The notes: a model not told the origin generated them from the letters alone. 64,000 nt of DNA from Bacillus changyiensis (GCF_027706145.1 NZ_JAQFWW010000002.1:496001-560000); one strand, 5' to 3'; counted from the stretch's first letter, positions 1-7,988 are shown. Numbers and translations: made by a program.

Positions 1-1
1 T

Positions 2-151
2 AAGTTGATTACAACAGGTACAATCGAGGAAAAAATCGATCAGATGCTCGAATCAAAACAAACATTAAATGATCAAATCATTCAAAGTGAAAGCTGGATT
101 ACTGAACTGTCTTCAGCAGAACTTGAAGAACTGTTTACGTTGTCGAGTTAA
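2..151 (+). CDS. ywqA: SNF2-type helicase, C-terminal end (partial)
   Basis: Only the last 49 codons are present; the gene enters from the left edge in frame 2 and stops at a TAA at 149-151. The peptide contains KLITTGTIEEKIDQ and ends ELEELFTLSS, the typical tail of Swi2/Snf2 DNA-dependent ATPases, where the TIEEKI motif closes the second RecA-like lobe. In B. subtilis ywqA sits at this position relative to ywpJ and glcR, which supports the name. A hairpin terminator follows directly. The catalytic motifs lie outside the window, so activity cannot be judged. Confidence 0.75.
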   Translation, partial: KLITTGTIEEKIDQMLESKQTLNDQIIQSESWITELSSAELEELFTLSS

Positions 152-188
152 AAAACACCGGCTGCCAAGAAGGCAGTTGGTGTTTTAG
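152..188 (+). terminator. Terminator after ywqA, probably bidirectional
   Basis: The inverted repeat AACACCGGCTGCC / GGCAGTTGGTGTT with a short AAGAA loop is flanked by A residues on the left and T residues on the right. It lies between the convergent ends of ywqA and the YwqG-like gene and could end both transcripts. Confidence 0.75.
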
Positions 189-192
189 CATT

Positions 193-840
193 TTAGCAAC
201 AATCCCAATTGTACAGCACATTGGAAAAATCTTTTTTCTTTAAATCAGCCGGTTTGATGAAAAAATTAGCAATCCCGACATCTCCCCACATTGAACCGAT
301 CTCATCATCTGAATCAATTTGTAAAAGGAGCACCGTATGTTCAGAAAAGTCATGATCCCGAGGATCTGCTTGTGTAAAACATGCATAACCACCGATTTTA
401 TGTGCGAAACCACCGTACATCTCATGATACTCATCCCTTACTGTTTCTTCATCATCACCGAATTGTTCAAAAAATGGCCAAGCACCCATTCCGGTATATT
501 GTTCAAATTGAAAATCAGCACCCCCAACTAATTCAGACTGGATCTCAGCTGTCAGTGAAGCTTCACATGTAATTGGAAATTGATACTCATCTTCCAGTTC
601 GACAAATGAAAAGTCATCAAGAAGCTGATCTTCATTTTCAATAAGTGTTTCAAAATACTTGACACAAAAGCCTGTCTGTTCACACGGATCATCAAAATTC
701 AATCCATACACATCATCACTGACTGATAAATAAAACTGCAGAATTCCCGTGTCAGGAAATCCATCAAGTTGCGGCACTTGTGAGAAATTGATCTGTGCCA
801 GAAGTTTCATTGGTTCCCCCTGTTCATCTAATGGGTACAC
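193..840 (-). CDS. YwqG-like DUF1963 protein, N-terminus truncated
   Basis: The 215-residue product matches the central and C-terminal parts of the DUF1963 (YwqG) family: [20 protein letters not shown], then [14 protein letters not shown] and [12 protein letters not shown]. Function in the family is unknown. The frame stays open upstream of the GTG at 838-840 and encodes [13 protein letters not shown], which is still family sequence, but it meets a TGA at about 914-916 with no ATG, GTG or TTG in between. Family members are usually about 250-260 residues, so some 40 N-terminal residues are missing or in another frame. Upstream lies the debris of an AAA+ gene. It may be a pseudogene, or may be translated from the weak internal GTG. 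Confidence 0.6.
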   Translation of the reverse strand: MYPLDEQGEPMKLLAQINFSQVPQLDGFPDTGILQFYLSVSDDVYGLNFDDPCEQTGFCVKYFETLIENEDQLLDDFSFVELEDEYQFPITCEASLTAEIQSELVGGADFQFEQYTGMGAWPFFEQFGDDEETVRDEYHEMYGGFAHKIGGYACFTQADPRDHDFSEHTVLLLQIDSDDEIGSMWGDVGIANFFIKPADLKKKDFSNVLYNWDCC

Positions 841-913
841 TTCTGATTTAGGAAAATAAGGATCACCGGCAATTTTGCTATCATATCGACCTGTTTTAGC
901 TTTTTGTGCTGTT

Positions 914-1224
914 CATTTGATAAACGCCCTTGTCGAAGAAGCTCTTCCTTTCAGACTGTTTACCACATCAGTTTGGGTAACAGGTGACAAGTTCGCCTTG
1001 TTGTAATGAGCGCTCAATTGCTTGATCTGACGCATCACTCATTAGCTGTTCTAAATCTACTCCAGAAAAATGCGCTGTCACTTTAGCCATTTCTTCAATC
1101 GTCATCTTTTCTTGCAGTTTATTTAACAGTGGGTCAATCCTACATGATTGAACAGATCGAATTTGGCAAACTCAATGGCTTTCTCATACTTCATATTCAT
1201 TTGATCTTCCAAAGTATTTCTCAC
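914..1224 (-). pseudogene. Remnant of an AAA+ ATPase gene
   Basis: Reading the minus strand and switching frame gives three linked pieces. The first is a possible N-terminus from a GTG at 1222-1224 (MKYEKAIEFAKFDLFNH). The second is IDPLLNKLQEKMTIEEMAK followed by TAHFSGVDLEQLMSDAS, the usual C-terminal helical lid of AAA+ ATPases. The third is a tail resembling the STRAWFETA endings of that family. The Walker A and B motifs are absent, so a large internal deletion must have happened, plus at least two frameshifts. The gene ran into the YwqG-like gene, and the damage at their junction explains that gene's missing N-terminus. Confidence 0.5.
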
Positions 1225-1342
1225 CTTTTTTCTTAAAATGATAATAAAGTCCTTATGATAATAGTTAAATAGTAGCAAATCAGATGATGACATACAATAA
1301 ACCAAAAGTAACAGGAAAAATGATCTATATGCATAAATAAAG

Positions 1343-1366
1343 GCTGCCGACATTGTCAGGCAGCCC
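1343..1366 (-). terminator. Terminator of the glcR-ywpJ operon
   Basis: On the minus strand the stem GGCTGCC / GGCAGCC with a ten-base loop is followed by TTTATTTAT. It lies about 90 bases beyond the ywpJ stop. Confidence 0.7.
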
Positions 1367-1454
1367 GCGGATCAAGTCCGCTGCTTAAATCGTGCTCTCC
1401 CTAACGTTACGCTGTCTTTTCTAGACATGACGCCGAAATGAAGAGAAACACGAG

Positions 1455-2339
1455 TTAAACCAAGTTTACAGTTTGCTTTTGTTTGATGATCTGGTGTATC
1501 ATATGTGCCACACCATTTTCATCATTTGTTAGTGTCACATCATCGGCAAGCTCTTTAATCTCCTTGCAGGCATTACCCATGGCAAAACTTTTACCTGCTA
1601 TTTTCAGCATTGAACAATCGTTTAGGCTGTCACCGACAGTTGCCGTTTCCTCGAGTGGAATCCCGAGTTTTTGAGAAAGCCTTTCAAGAGCCAACCCTTT
1701 TGAAGCTTGAAGATGCTCCAATTCAAAATTGTGTTCAGAAGAGGTGACAAGTGTGACATCTTCTGCCCCTTTAAATTGTTGCTTGCCTTTTTCAAGTTTT
1801 TCTTTCTGAAAAGAAAAGACCAATATGTTGTATATATTGATGTGTCGGTTTGGTTGAAACAATTCGTGGTAGGAGCGGATGAATGAAAATCCATGTTGAC
1901 TGAATTGCTGTTTGGCAGCATGCCCCAACCTTGAAAGATCAACATCTGGATTGGCACTTCTTAATCGGTCTAATTCGATTGCAATCAGTTCTCTGCCACT
2001 GTGAGGTGTGAAGATTGCTTGATCACTGAATACCTCATAATAATAATCTTCTTTTTCAATCCACTCAAGTATTCCTGCTGCTTTTTCCCGTTCGAGCGGA
2101 ATATTGTGATAAAGTGATCCCTCAGGATCGTGGATAACGGCTCCATTCGCACTAATGATCCATGTTTTGATACCGGCAGATTGAAAGATTTTCTGCACAT
2201 CAAATGAAGCCCTTCCAGTGGCAATCACTACTTCTATTCCATTTTCTTGAGCTTCTTTAATCGCAGCAATGCTCTCTTTCGTCAGTTTACTGTCACTATT
2301 TAATAAAGTTCCATCCAAATCTGTCGCTATCATTCTCAT
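1455..2339 (-). CDS. ywpJ: HAD-superfamily (Cof-type) sugar phosphatase YwpJ
   Basis: A 294-residue cytosolic Cof/HAD-IIB phosphatase. Motif I is DLDGTLLNSD at residues 7-16 with catalytic aspartates 7 and 9. Motif II is the VIATGR block near 38-43, and motifs III/IV are ASKGLAL and TVGDSLNDCSML near the C-terminus. The large cap insert between II and III places it in the IIB group that dephosphorylates sugar phosphates and cofactors. It follows glcR with 15 bases between them, so the two are co-transcribed. Pairing of a DeoR-type sugar repressor with a HAD phosphatase suggests removal of phosphosugars that would otherwise inhibit or signal. Length is close to the B. subtilis protein (285). 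Confidence 0.88.
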   Translation of the reverse strand: MRMIATDLDGTLLNSDSKLTKESIAAIKEAQENGIEVVIATGRASFDVQKIFQSAGIKTWIISANGAVIHDPEGSLYHNIPLEREKAAGILEWIEKEDYYYEVFSDQAIFTPHSGRELIAIELDRLRSANPDVDLSRLGHAAKQQFSQHGFSFIRSYHELFQPNRHINIYNILVFSFQKEKLEKGKQQFKGAEDVTLVTSSEHNFELEHLQASKGLALERLSQKLGIPLEETATVGDSLNDCSMLKIAGKSFAMGNACKEIKELADDVTLTNDENGVAHMIHQIIKQKQTVNLV

Positions 2340-2354
2340 GAGTTGTTTCCTCCT

Positions 2355-3122
2355 TTAGCATTCTTGTTCCGCGACAAGTATTTCGACCCCGTGTTGATCA
2401 AGGAGTCTGCGAAACTTTTCTTCAGGTAGCCGATCTGTTATTAGCAGATCAATATCACTTAATTCGGCATACCGGTAAAAATTAGTCCGTCCCAATTTTG
2501 AGTGATCAGCAAGCGCAATCACTTGTTTTGCTTGGGCAATGATTTTCCGTTTGACTAGCCCATCCTCCTCATGTGCAATAGTCAAACCTTGTTCAGATAT
2601 CCCCACAACACCGATTAACGCTTTATCTACTTGATAACATGATAATTTTTCAATCACAGAAGCTCCATATAAAAAACGGTGCTCTTTTTGAAGCTTGCCA
2701 CCAAGAAGATGTATATCAACTCCTTCTTTGGCTGAGAGAACATCTGCCTGATGAATTGAATTTGTAATCACTGTGCACTTCACATCAGGAAAATGCTCGG
2801 CACAAGCTTGAACTGTTGTAGATGCATCTAAAATGAGGCGGTCACCTTGCCTAATTAAAGTGGCCGCGGCTTTTCCAATCTTGTTTTTCTCTTCAGAAAC
2901 CATGCTTAGTCTATGAGAGTAATCCTTAATCTCATCATGTATGGAAGGTAGAATAGCTCCTCCTCTCGTCCGAATAATTGCTCCCTGATCTTGAAGCCGG
3001 ACGAGATCACGCCGTGCGGTATCTCTGGAAACTTGGCATAAAGAACAGATTTGCTCAACAGAAATCCGTTTATGTTCCTTTAAATAGTCGATAATGGCAA
3101 TTAACCTTTCCTCTTGATACAA
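2355..3122 (-). CDS. glcR: DeoR-family sugar-phosphate responsive repressor GlcR
   Basis: The 255-residue protein has an N-terminal winged helix-turn-helix (residues 6-57, with VEQICSLCQVSRDTARRDL) and a C-terminal DeoR effector domain containing DASTTVQACAEHF and HEEDGLVKRK. It is nearly collinear with B. subtilis GlcR (YwpI), a repressor of sugar-related genes that senses a phosphorylated sugar. Translation starts at a TTG (3120-3122) preceded by AAAGGAAATGATGAC. A good sigma-A promoter and repeated TATAAGT elements lie upstream, consistent with autoregulation. It is first in the operon with ywpJ. Confidence 0.9.
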   Translation of the reverse strand: MYQEERLIAIIDYLKEHKRISVEQICSLCQVSRDTARRDLVRLQDQGAIIRTRGGAILPSIHDEIKDYSHRLSMVSEEKNKIGKAAATLIRQGDRLILDASTTVQACAEHFPDVKCTVITNSIHQADVLSAKEGVDIHLLGGKLQKEHRFLYGASVIEKLSCYQVDKALIGVVGISEQGLTIAHEEDGLVKRKIIAQAKQVIALADHSKLGRTNFYRYAELSDIDLLITDRLPEEKFRRLLDQHGVEILVAEQEC

Positions 3123-3140
3123 GTCATCATTTCCTTTACA

Positions 3141-3209
3141 TTTAAGTAAACTCGCTTTTCTATAAGTAATTATAAGTTTATGTAACTAAAATAGCAAGTA
3201 TTTATAAGT
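3141..3209. promoter_or_regulatory. Direct repeats, candidate GlcR operator
   Basis: TATAAGT occurs three times (3161-3167, 3171-3177, 3203-3209) and the variant TTTAAGT once (3141-3147), all in the same orientation. The start-to-start intervals of 20, 10 and 32 bases place them on about the same face of the helix. They surround the glcR promoter. DeoR-family repressors commonly bind short direct repeats, so autoregulation is likely, but this is inferred from position only. Confidence 0.45.
3169..3197 (-). promoter_or_regulatory. Sigma-A promoter of glcR-ywpJ
   Basis: Minus strand: -35 TTGCTA (3192-3197), 17-base spacer, -10 TATAAT (3169-3174). It lies about 50 bases upstream of the TTG start of glcR and overlaps the repeated operator-like elements. 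Confidence 0.7.
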
Positions 3210-3218
3210 TTTTTTAAG

Positions 3219-3266
3219 CAAAAAAGCCTGAAAGCTGGATGATGTACTCCAGCTGAACTCAGGCTA
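3219..3266 (-). terminator. Terminator of the glucitol operon
   Basis: Long imperfect stem on the minus strand (AGCCTGAGTTCAGCTGGA pairing with TCCAGCTTTCAGGCT) followed by TTTTTT. It lies just beyond srlD and insulates glcR. Confidence 0.85.
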
Positions 3267-3283
3267 TTCACTCATATATGATT

Positions 3284-4069
3284 TTAATGCATGACCTGTC
3301 CCCCGGTTACATTAATTGATTGCCCCGTCATATAAGATGCTTGATCAGAAGCGTAAAATAAGATTGCATTTGCAATATCATCGTACGTACATCCACGTCC
3401 TAGTGGAACTTTTTCTGTATAAACACGTTCCACTTCGCTTTCTGGGATACCGAGTTTTTTTGCATATTGCGGAATTAAGCTTTGAAACATTGGTGATTTT
3501 AATAGATTTCCTGGCATAATACTGTTGACACGAATATTATGTTCGGCAAGATCAAGTGCAAGACTTTGGGTCAAGCCGACACCGCCAAACTTTGAAGCTG
3601 AATAGGCTGTATTATGCTTGCTACCGACTTTTCCTGATTTTGAGTTTATTTGAATAATTGAACCACCACCTTGTTCGATCATGACTTTTGCAGTTTCCTT
3701 TGCACAAAGAAAGTACCCGGTCAGATTAACATCAATTGTCTGTTCCCAGTCTTGCAGTTGAAAGTCGATCACTTTATTGCTTTTTGCGATTCCTGCGTTA
3801 TAGACCATGACATCAATTGTCTTAAACTTGGTAACGGTTTGCATAATCATGTCCTTGACATCTTCTTCTTTTGTAAAATCAGTTATCAGTGCTAAGGTTT
3901 TTCTTCCATATTTTTCAGCTATTTGAGCGGCTGTTTTTTTAGCATTTTCACCGTTTATATCTGCAATCGCGAGATCATATCCTGCTTCTGCCATTCGATA
4001 ACAGAGCGCTTCTCCGAGACTTTGGCCGCCTCCACATATTAGTGCTGTTTTACCTTCATAGCTTTCCAT
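3284..4069 (-). CDS. srlD: Sorbitol-6-phosphate 2-dehydrogenase (SDR)
   Basis: The 261-residue short-chain dehydrogenase oxidises glucitol 6-phosphate to fructose 6-phosphate with NAD, feeding glycolysis. The nucleotide-binding motif is GGGQSLGE near residue 13. The catalytic region shows NSKSGKVGSKHNTAYSASKF (Ser, Tyr-x3-Lys). The tail ASYMTGQSINVTGGQVMH is collinear with E. coli SrlD (259 residues). It is the last gene of the operon, 18 bases after srlB, with RBS GGAGTG. It also resembles dhbA in this window as a fellow SDR, but the SKSGK and LLKSPMFQSL blocks are specific to sorbitol-6-phosphate dehydrogenases. Confidence 0.93.
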   Translation of the reverse strand: MESYEGKTALICGGGQSLGEALCYRMAEAGYDLAIADINGENAKKTAAQIAEKYGRKTLALITDFTKEEDVKDMIMQTVTKFKTIDVMVYNAGIAKSNKVIDFQLQDWEQTIDVNLTGYFLCAKETAKVMIEQGGGSIIQINSKSGKVGSKHNTAYSASKFGGVGLTQSLALDLAEHNIRVNSIMPGNLLKSPMFQSLIPQYAKKLGIPESEVERVYTEKVPLGRGCTYDDIANAILFYASDQASYMTGQSINVTGGQVMH

Positions 4070-4087
4070 ATCGAATCCACTCCTACA

Positions 4088-4450
4088 TCATCTTTTAATT
4101 TGAATACGGTCCCCAACAAAAACTTCAGGTAGTTCTTTCTCTTCAAGATATAACGTTCCCGGAAGTTCAGCGAATTGTGAGCCATCAAACTTTAGTGTAA
4201 TGTGTCCAAGACGTTCCAAGTTGTTTGTCACAGCATCTCCAACAGCAGTTACTTTGTACGATTTCCCGTCAACTAAAAGTTCATCGCCTTCCTTGAAACG
4301 ATCTTCAACAGGTTGGACATCAATTGATAAACAGTAATCTTTTAATTCTTCCGGCGCCCCATCACCGAATAAGATGAGCATTTTTTCCTCTGTAAAAGCG
4401 GAAGCAAATGCTCCGATCTTATTTATTTTTGTTTGAAATAACATGGCCAT
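4088..4450 (-). CDS. srlB: Glucitol PTS enzyme IIA
   Basis: The 120-residue soluble EIIA of the glucitol/sorbitol phosphotransferase family passes phosphate from HPr to the EIIB domain of SrlE. The block RLGHITLKFDG near residue 80 aligns with RELGHVTLRFDG of E. coli SrlB, and GTLYLEE with GTVHV. The histidine in the GHxTL block is the only histidine in the protein and so the best candidate for the phospho-acceptor (inference). RBS GGGGAGG precedes the ATG at 4450. It lies between srlE and srlD, 24 bases after srlE. Confidence 0.92.
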   Translation of the reverse strand: MAMLFQTKINKIGAFASAFTEEKMLILFGDGAPEELKDYCLSIDVQPVEDRFKEGDELLVDGKSYKVTAVGDAVTNNLERLGHITLKFDGSQFAELPGTLYLEEKELPEVFVGDRIQIKR

Positions 4451-4474
4451 GATTTTTTCCTCCCCTAAAAATAC

Positions 4475-5482
4475 TCAGCTTTCATATAGACCAAAGCTTG
4501 CCAGCCAAGCAATAAAAACTGTCGGCGCTCCGGTTAAAAATCGTGAATACAACACAGATGGTACACCAACTTCAACCGTTTCGACTTCCGCTTCGGCAAG
4601 ACCGAGACCTACCGGTATAAAATCGGCAGCAGCTTGTGAATTAATGGCAAACAACGCGGGCAACGCCAAACTTGGCGGAATATTTCCTTTTCCAATTTCG
4701 ACACCGATCAATGATCCGACAACTTGGGCAATAACAGCTCCTGGTCCAAGAAATGGTGACAGCAATGGAAAAGAACAGATAAGTGAAATCAATAGTAAAC
4801 CCGGGAGAGAACCTGCAAAAGGAGACAGAAACTTTGCAAAGATATCACCAATTCCCGACTCTATAATTACACCGATTAATAATGAAACAAAGGCCATAAA
4901 TGGCAAAATCGTTTTGATAACGGTTTCAATTGCATCTCTTCCGGCCTGATAAAAGACACTGACAACCGATCCCATTGCCATACCGACTCTTGCCATAACT
5001 CCTTTTGGTATTTTTTGTTCACTAATCTTTTTCTCTGTGCTATAATAGGTTTGTTTATTTTCATTGTGATTTTCTGTTAGAATATTAGACTGTTCAGGCT
5101 GTTCTTCAGCCTCATACAGTTTGATATTCTCTTTTTTTACAGCGGATACATAAATATCTTCAGTAATATGTGCAGCAAGCGGCCCGCTTTTACCCGTTGC
5201 CATGATATTGATGGTCGGAATTCGTTTTTGCGGATAAAGGCCACAGCGCAGTGTCCCACCGCAATCAATGATCACAGCAGCTATTTCTTCTTCTGGTACT
5301 GCCTTTTTAAAGCCGTCAACAAGTGTACAGCCTGTCAGTTCTGCCAAATCATCTGCAAATTCCGGCTTATTCCCGCCGGTAATATAGACAATTTTATTTT
5401 TCTTATCATTAGGAGTGATAAGAAGCGGTCCCCCAAATCCACCTGGGCCTTTTGAAATCATGACTGAACGATAGGAACTCAT
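4475..5482 (-). CDS. srlE: Glucitol PTS enzyme IIBC (phosphorylation and membrane part)
   Basis: The 335-residue protein starts with the EIIB-Gut domain: [25 protein letters not shown], then the phosphocysteine motif [12 protein letters not shown] near residue 105-115. A charged linker (about 150-175) joins it to the EIIC2 membrane half, with hydrophobic segments including [38 protein letters not shown] and [20 protein letters not shown]. All are collinear with E. coli SrlE (319). It phosphorylates glucitol during uptake. The start is supported by GGAGGGCGG at a normal distance. The linker, rich in Glu, Asn and Gln, is longer than in E. coli. Confidence 0.93.
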   Translation of the reverse strand: MSSYRSVMISKGPGGFGGPLLITPNDKKNKIVYITGGNKPEFADDLAELTGCTLVDGFKKAVPEEEIAAVIIDCGGTLRCGLYPQKRIPTINIMATGKSGPLAAHITEDIYVSAVKKENIKLYEAEEQPEQSNILTENHNENKQTYYSTEKKISEQKIPKGVMARVGMAMGSVVSVFYQAGRDAIETVIKTILPFMAFVSLLIGVIIESGIGDIFAKFLSPFAGSLPGLLLISLICSFPLLSPFLGPGAVIAQVVGSLIGVEIGKGNIPPSLALPALFAINSQAAADFIPVGLGLAEAEVETVEVGVPSVLYSRFLTGAPTVFIAWLASFGLYES

Positions 5483-5497
5483 CTATAAACCGCCCTC

Positions 5498-6046
5498 CTA
5501 TTTAAGATGTATGGAATCCTTCAATGCAATGCCTTGTTGTTTTGCCACATATGCTGTGGTGAAATCTGTTACCCATCCTCTTAAAAAGTTGGTCACAATA
5601 CCGACCAAAAAGTAACGGAGGGCAAGTTCGGTTGTTTCATGTCCTAAAGTCGTAATACCTGCAGCAATTCCTAGAAAAACAAAAAGCTCACCAGGATTGA
5701 CATGGGGGAACAGCCCATTGTGCGTATGGCAGGAATAAGAGGCTGCAGCATAATAGCTTGGTTTATATTTTTCAGGCAGAAATTTTCCTAATGACAGTGT
5801 CATCGGGTTCGCGAGCATAAACGTGCCGAGGACAGGCAAGACCAAATACCTTGTCAAGGGATTTTTCCCCGATTTTTTCGCAAGGGCTTCAATGCGGTTT
5901 TCTCCAATTAACCGGATAACTGCATTCATCGCAACAAGAAGCATGATTAATAGCGGAACGATATCCGTGATCATGTTGACAAAGACTTCTCCGCCATGTC
6001 TGAACAAATCCATAAACTTTTCTGCAAACCATGTGATGTTTTTCAT
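5498..6046 (-). CDS. srlA: Glucitol PTS enzyme IIC
   Basis: The 182-residue integral membrane protein is the first half of the glucitol permease (E. coli SrlA is 187). Visible blocks are [39 protein letters not shown], and [20 protein letters not shown], all family signatures. With the IIC2 part of SrlE it forms the sugar channel. It lies 15 bases from each neighbour, srlM upstream and srlE downstream, so the three are translated from one mRNA. RBS AAAGAGGTG precedes the ATG. Confidence 0.93.
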   Translation of the reverse strand: MKNITWFAEKFMDLFRHGGEVFVNMITDIVPLLIMLLVAMNAVIRLIGENRIEALAKKSGKNPLTRYLVLPVLGTFMLANPMTLSLGKFLPEKYKPSYYAAASYSCHTHNGLFPHVNPGELFVFLGIAAGITTLGHETTELALRYFLVGIVTNFLRGWVTDFTTAYVAKQQGIALKDSIHLK

Positions 6047-6061
6047 ACTTCACCTCTTTTT

Positions 6062-6484
6062 TTAGTATGACTTAAGTATTTTTTGAAGCCATGTTTTCTT
6101 TTGTGGGACATCACCTCCCTTAGTGACAATATTGAATGTTTTTAGTGCATCTTCAATCGCTATTCTTGTCAGACGGTCATGCCGAGCAAGATCATCCTGG
6201 CCGATTTTTAATAAATATTTCCCTTCAAACCCTTTTAACGGCTTTACCCTTGAAAAAACGGTCACTCCTTGCATTTTAGATGCTTGAATAATTTTGTTTC
6301 GCTGATCAATGACAAACATAACGACAGTCCCTGCTCTGAATAGTCCGGTTCTTCTGCCAATTGCAACCCTTCCTAAACGTCTGTATTCCGCAAATTTTTG
6401 ATTAAAGTGTCTGATTTGCCAAAATCCAAAAATACTTTGAAAAAGCCAAGCTAACCCGAGTGCTAGGATCAAATAAATTATCAT
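6062..6484 (-). CDS. srlM: Glucitol operon activator protein SrlM/GutM
   Basis: The 140-residue GutM-family protein has a hydrophobic N-terminus (about residues 3-20), then RLGRVAIGRRTGLFRAGTVV and a basic C-terminus. In Enterobacteria GutM is an accessory activator of the glucitol operon; the mechanism is not established, and the N-terminal membrane segment implies action at the membrane. Its ATG overlaps the stop of the regulator gene by four bases (6481-6484), indicating translational coupling. Confidence 0.82.
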   Translation of the reverse strand: MIIYLILALGLAWLFQSIFGFWQIRHFNQKFAEYRRLGRVAIGRRTGLFRAGTVVMFVIDQRNKIIQASKMQGVTVFSRVKPLKGFEGKYLLKIGQDDLARHDRLTRIAIEDALKTFNIVTKGGDVPQKKTWLQKILKSY

Positions 6485-7437
6485 GTTTTTTTTACCTCCT
6501 CAATGATGTCTTGAGCAGTTTCAGCCGTCGTTACCAAAATATTGATATATTGACCTTTTGCTGCTCCAATAATCGACGGTACTTTTTCACTGGATTCAGC
6601 TAGTCCAATAGAGTATTCCAAATTCTTTAAACGATTGATGTCTATTGCAATCGTCCGATTATTAATCTCTGTATCTAGTAATTTTCCAGAATGATCGAAA
6701 AAACGAGAGCAAATATCTCCAACCGCATGTTGTTCTTTTAAACTTTCCCTATCCTTATCTCCATAAAAGCCTGTCCAAATCATATTGGATGAGCTAAAAG
6801 GTGCTCCAATTCCAACTGCTGCTACTGTCAGTCTATCCCAAAGAGCCTGAATCTTTTGAAAGTAATGGGATTTCACAATCTCATCTTTTGTTTCTTTTTT
6901 CTCAACAACTGCTGCTGCATCAATAAAGTATGGAGTTCCACCAAAATCTCCGGCAATACTATAAACAATACTGTTCACATGATATTTCGTATCCATTGTG
7001 CCAGGTCCTCCGACAAGCGGAACAAAAGAAGCATTTCGTTTTTTTGCACCATGGAATTCTCCGATCATTCCTGCCATCGTTGTTCCCCAGGCAAAACCGA
7101 CCGTATCGCCGTCTTTTATGACTCGCTTTAAAATCGCCGCTCCACCTTTACCAACACTTTTTTTCTTTTCTGCAGCAGTTTGCTGAGAATTGGTCTCACA
7201 TATGTATACTTCTTTGAGTCCTAAGAGCTGTTCTAGTTCCCGTTCCATATCGTAATATGTTCCGACATGATCATCAATTGTAATTTTGACAATCCCTTCT
7301 TCCCGTGCCTTTTTCAACATGCGTCCGACAGTTGTTCGGTATATTCCCGTTGTTTTGGCAATTTGACTTTGTGTCATATCCTCTTCGTAATACATTTTGC
7401 AAATTTTAATTAATAACCGTTTATCATCTGTCTCCAT
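6481..7437 (-). CDS. SorC-family transcriptional regulator of the glucitol operon
   Basis: The 318-residue product is read from the ATG at 7435-7437, which has AGAGGTG at the right spacing; the frame is open 30 codons further but without a comparable RBS. Residues 1-60 hold a helix-turn-helix (MTQSQIAKTTGIYRTTVGRM). Residues about 65-315 are the SorC/DeoR-CggR sugar-phosphate binding domain, with DGDTVGFAWGTTMAGM, VPLVGGPGT and AAVGIGAP. Family members sense a phosphorylated sugar, here probably glucitol 6-phosphate. As the first gene of the operon it is likely autoregulated through the palindrome at 7454-7467. The domain type differs from the DeoR-type SrlR of E. coli. Confidence 0.85.
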   Translation of the reverse strand: METDDKRLLIKICKMYYEEDMTQSQIAKTTGIYRTTVGRMLKKAREEGIVKITIDDHVGTYYDMERELEQLLGLKEVYICETNSQQTAAEKKKSVGKGGAAILKRVIKDGDTVGFAWGTTMAGMIGEFHGAKKRNASFVPLVGGPGTMDTKYHVNSIVYSIAGDFGGTPYFIDAAAVVEKKETKDEIVKSHYFQKIQALWDRLTVAAVGIGAPFSSSNMIWTGFYGDKDRESLKEQHAVGDICSRFFDHSGKLLDTEINNRTIAIDINRLKNLEYSIGLAESSEKVPSIIGAAKGQYINILVTTAETAQDIIEEVKKT

Positions 7438-7453
7438 AAAAACACCTCTGTTT

Positions 7454-7467
7454 TGCACATTTGTGCA
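7454..7467. promoter_or_regulatory. Perfect palindrome, candidate SorC-type operator
   Basis: TGCACA-TT-TGTGCA is a perfect 14-base palindrome, lying about 25-38 bases downstream of the predicted transcription start of the glucitol operon. CggR-type members of this family bind downstream of the promoter as a roadblock, so the location suits an operator for the operon's own regulator. Confidence 0.55.
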
Positions 7468-7485
7468 GGTATTGATCATATGTTG

Positions 7486-7500
7486 TGTATCCGCTTTCAT
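7486..7500 (-). promoter_or_regulatory. cre site (CcpA operator)
   Basis: Minus-strand ATGAAAGCGGATACA fits the refined cre consensus WTGNAANCGNWWNCA at every position. It overlaps the last bases of the -10 box and the predicted start of the glucitol operon, where CcpA binding would repress in glucose. Confidence 0.65.
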
Positions 7501-7527
7501 TATACAACTATGAAAAATGTTCGTCAA
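7499..7527 (-). promoter_or_regulatory. Sigma-A promoter of the glucitol operon
   Basis: Minus strand: TTGACG (7522-7527), 17-base spacer, TATAAT (7499-7504). The predicted start is near 7492, giving a leader of about 55 bases to the regulator ATG. Confidence 0.8.
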
Positions 7528-7549
7528 TTTAAATTTGTACTTTTTGTGT

Positions 7550-7582
7550 CAAAATAAAAAACCAGTCAAGATAGACCGGTCA
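7550..7582 (-). terminator. Terminator of ssbB
   Basis: Minus strand: GACCGGTC-rich stem (ACCGGTC/GACTGGT with one G-T pair) followed by TTTTTTATTTTG. It sits about 65 bases beyond the ssbB stop and upstream of the glucitol promoter. Confidence 0.75.
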
Positions 7583-7646
7583 GTTATGGAGAGAAATTGA
7601 GGAGGTCATTGATTTTATTTATGAGGGAGAAGGTGGAGGAAATTCT

Positions 7647-7988
7647 TTAAACTTCAGCAGGTTCACGCGGTTTTCCACCTAAGAAACGAACTGATTGAGC
7701 AACGACTTCTGTTATAAAGATCCGTTTCCCTTCTGAATTCACATAATTTCTCGTTTGAATTCTTCCATTGAGTCCAATGATGGTTCCTTTCCTGCAATAA
7801 TCCGTTGTTTTCTCAGCCGTTTTCCGCCAAAGTGTGCAATTGACAAAGTCTGTTTCAACTTCACCGGCAGCATTTTTGAAATGTCTGCTGACAGCTAAAG
7901 TAATATTTGCAACTGGAACACCATCTGATGTATACCGAAGCTCTGGGTCTCTAGTCAAGCGGCCAACCAGCATGATCTGATTAAACAT
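7647..7988 (-). CDS. ssbB: Single-stranded DNA-binding protein SsbB (competence type)
   Basis: Using the ATG at 7986-7988 gives a 113-residue protein, the same length as B. subtilis SsbB (YwpH). It is a single OB fold: MFNQIMLVGRLTRDPELRYT, then FVNCTLWRKTAE and GLNGRIQTRNY, with no acidic C-terminal tail of the SsbA kind. SsbB coats internalised single-stranded DNA during transformation. An in-frame start ten codons earlier is possible but lacks family support. In B. subtilis it is under ComK; no clear pair of ComK boxes was found by eye upstream here. Confidence 0.93.
   Translation of the reverse strand: MFNQIMLVGRLTRDPELRYTSDGVPVANITLAVSRHFKNAAGEVETDFVNCTLWRKTAEKTTDYCRKGTIIGLNGRIQTRNYVNSEGKRIFITEVVAQSVRFLGGKPREPAEV

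Noticed and set aside
4443-4949. 168-codon plus-strand ORF over srlE
   Set aside because: It is antisense to a well-supported PTS gene, has no RBS and low-complexity composition.
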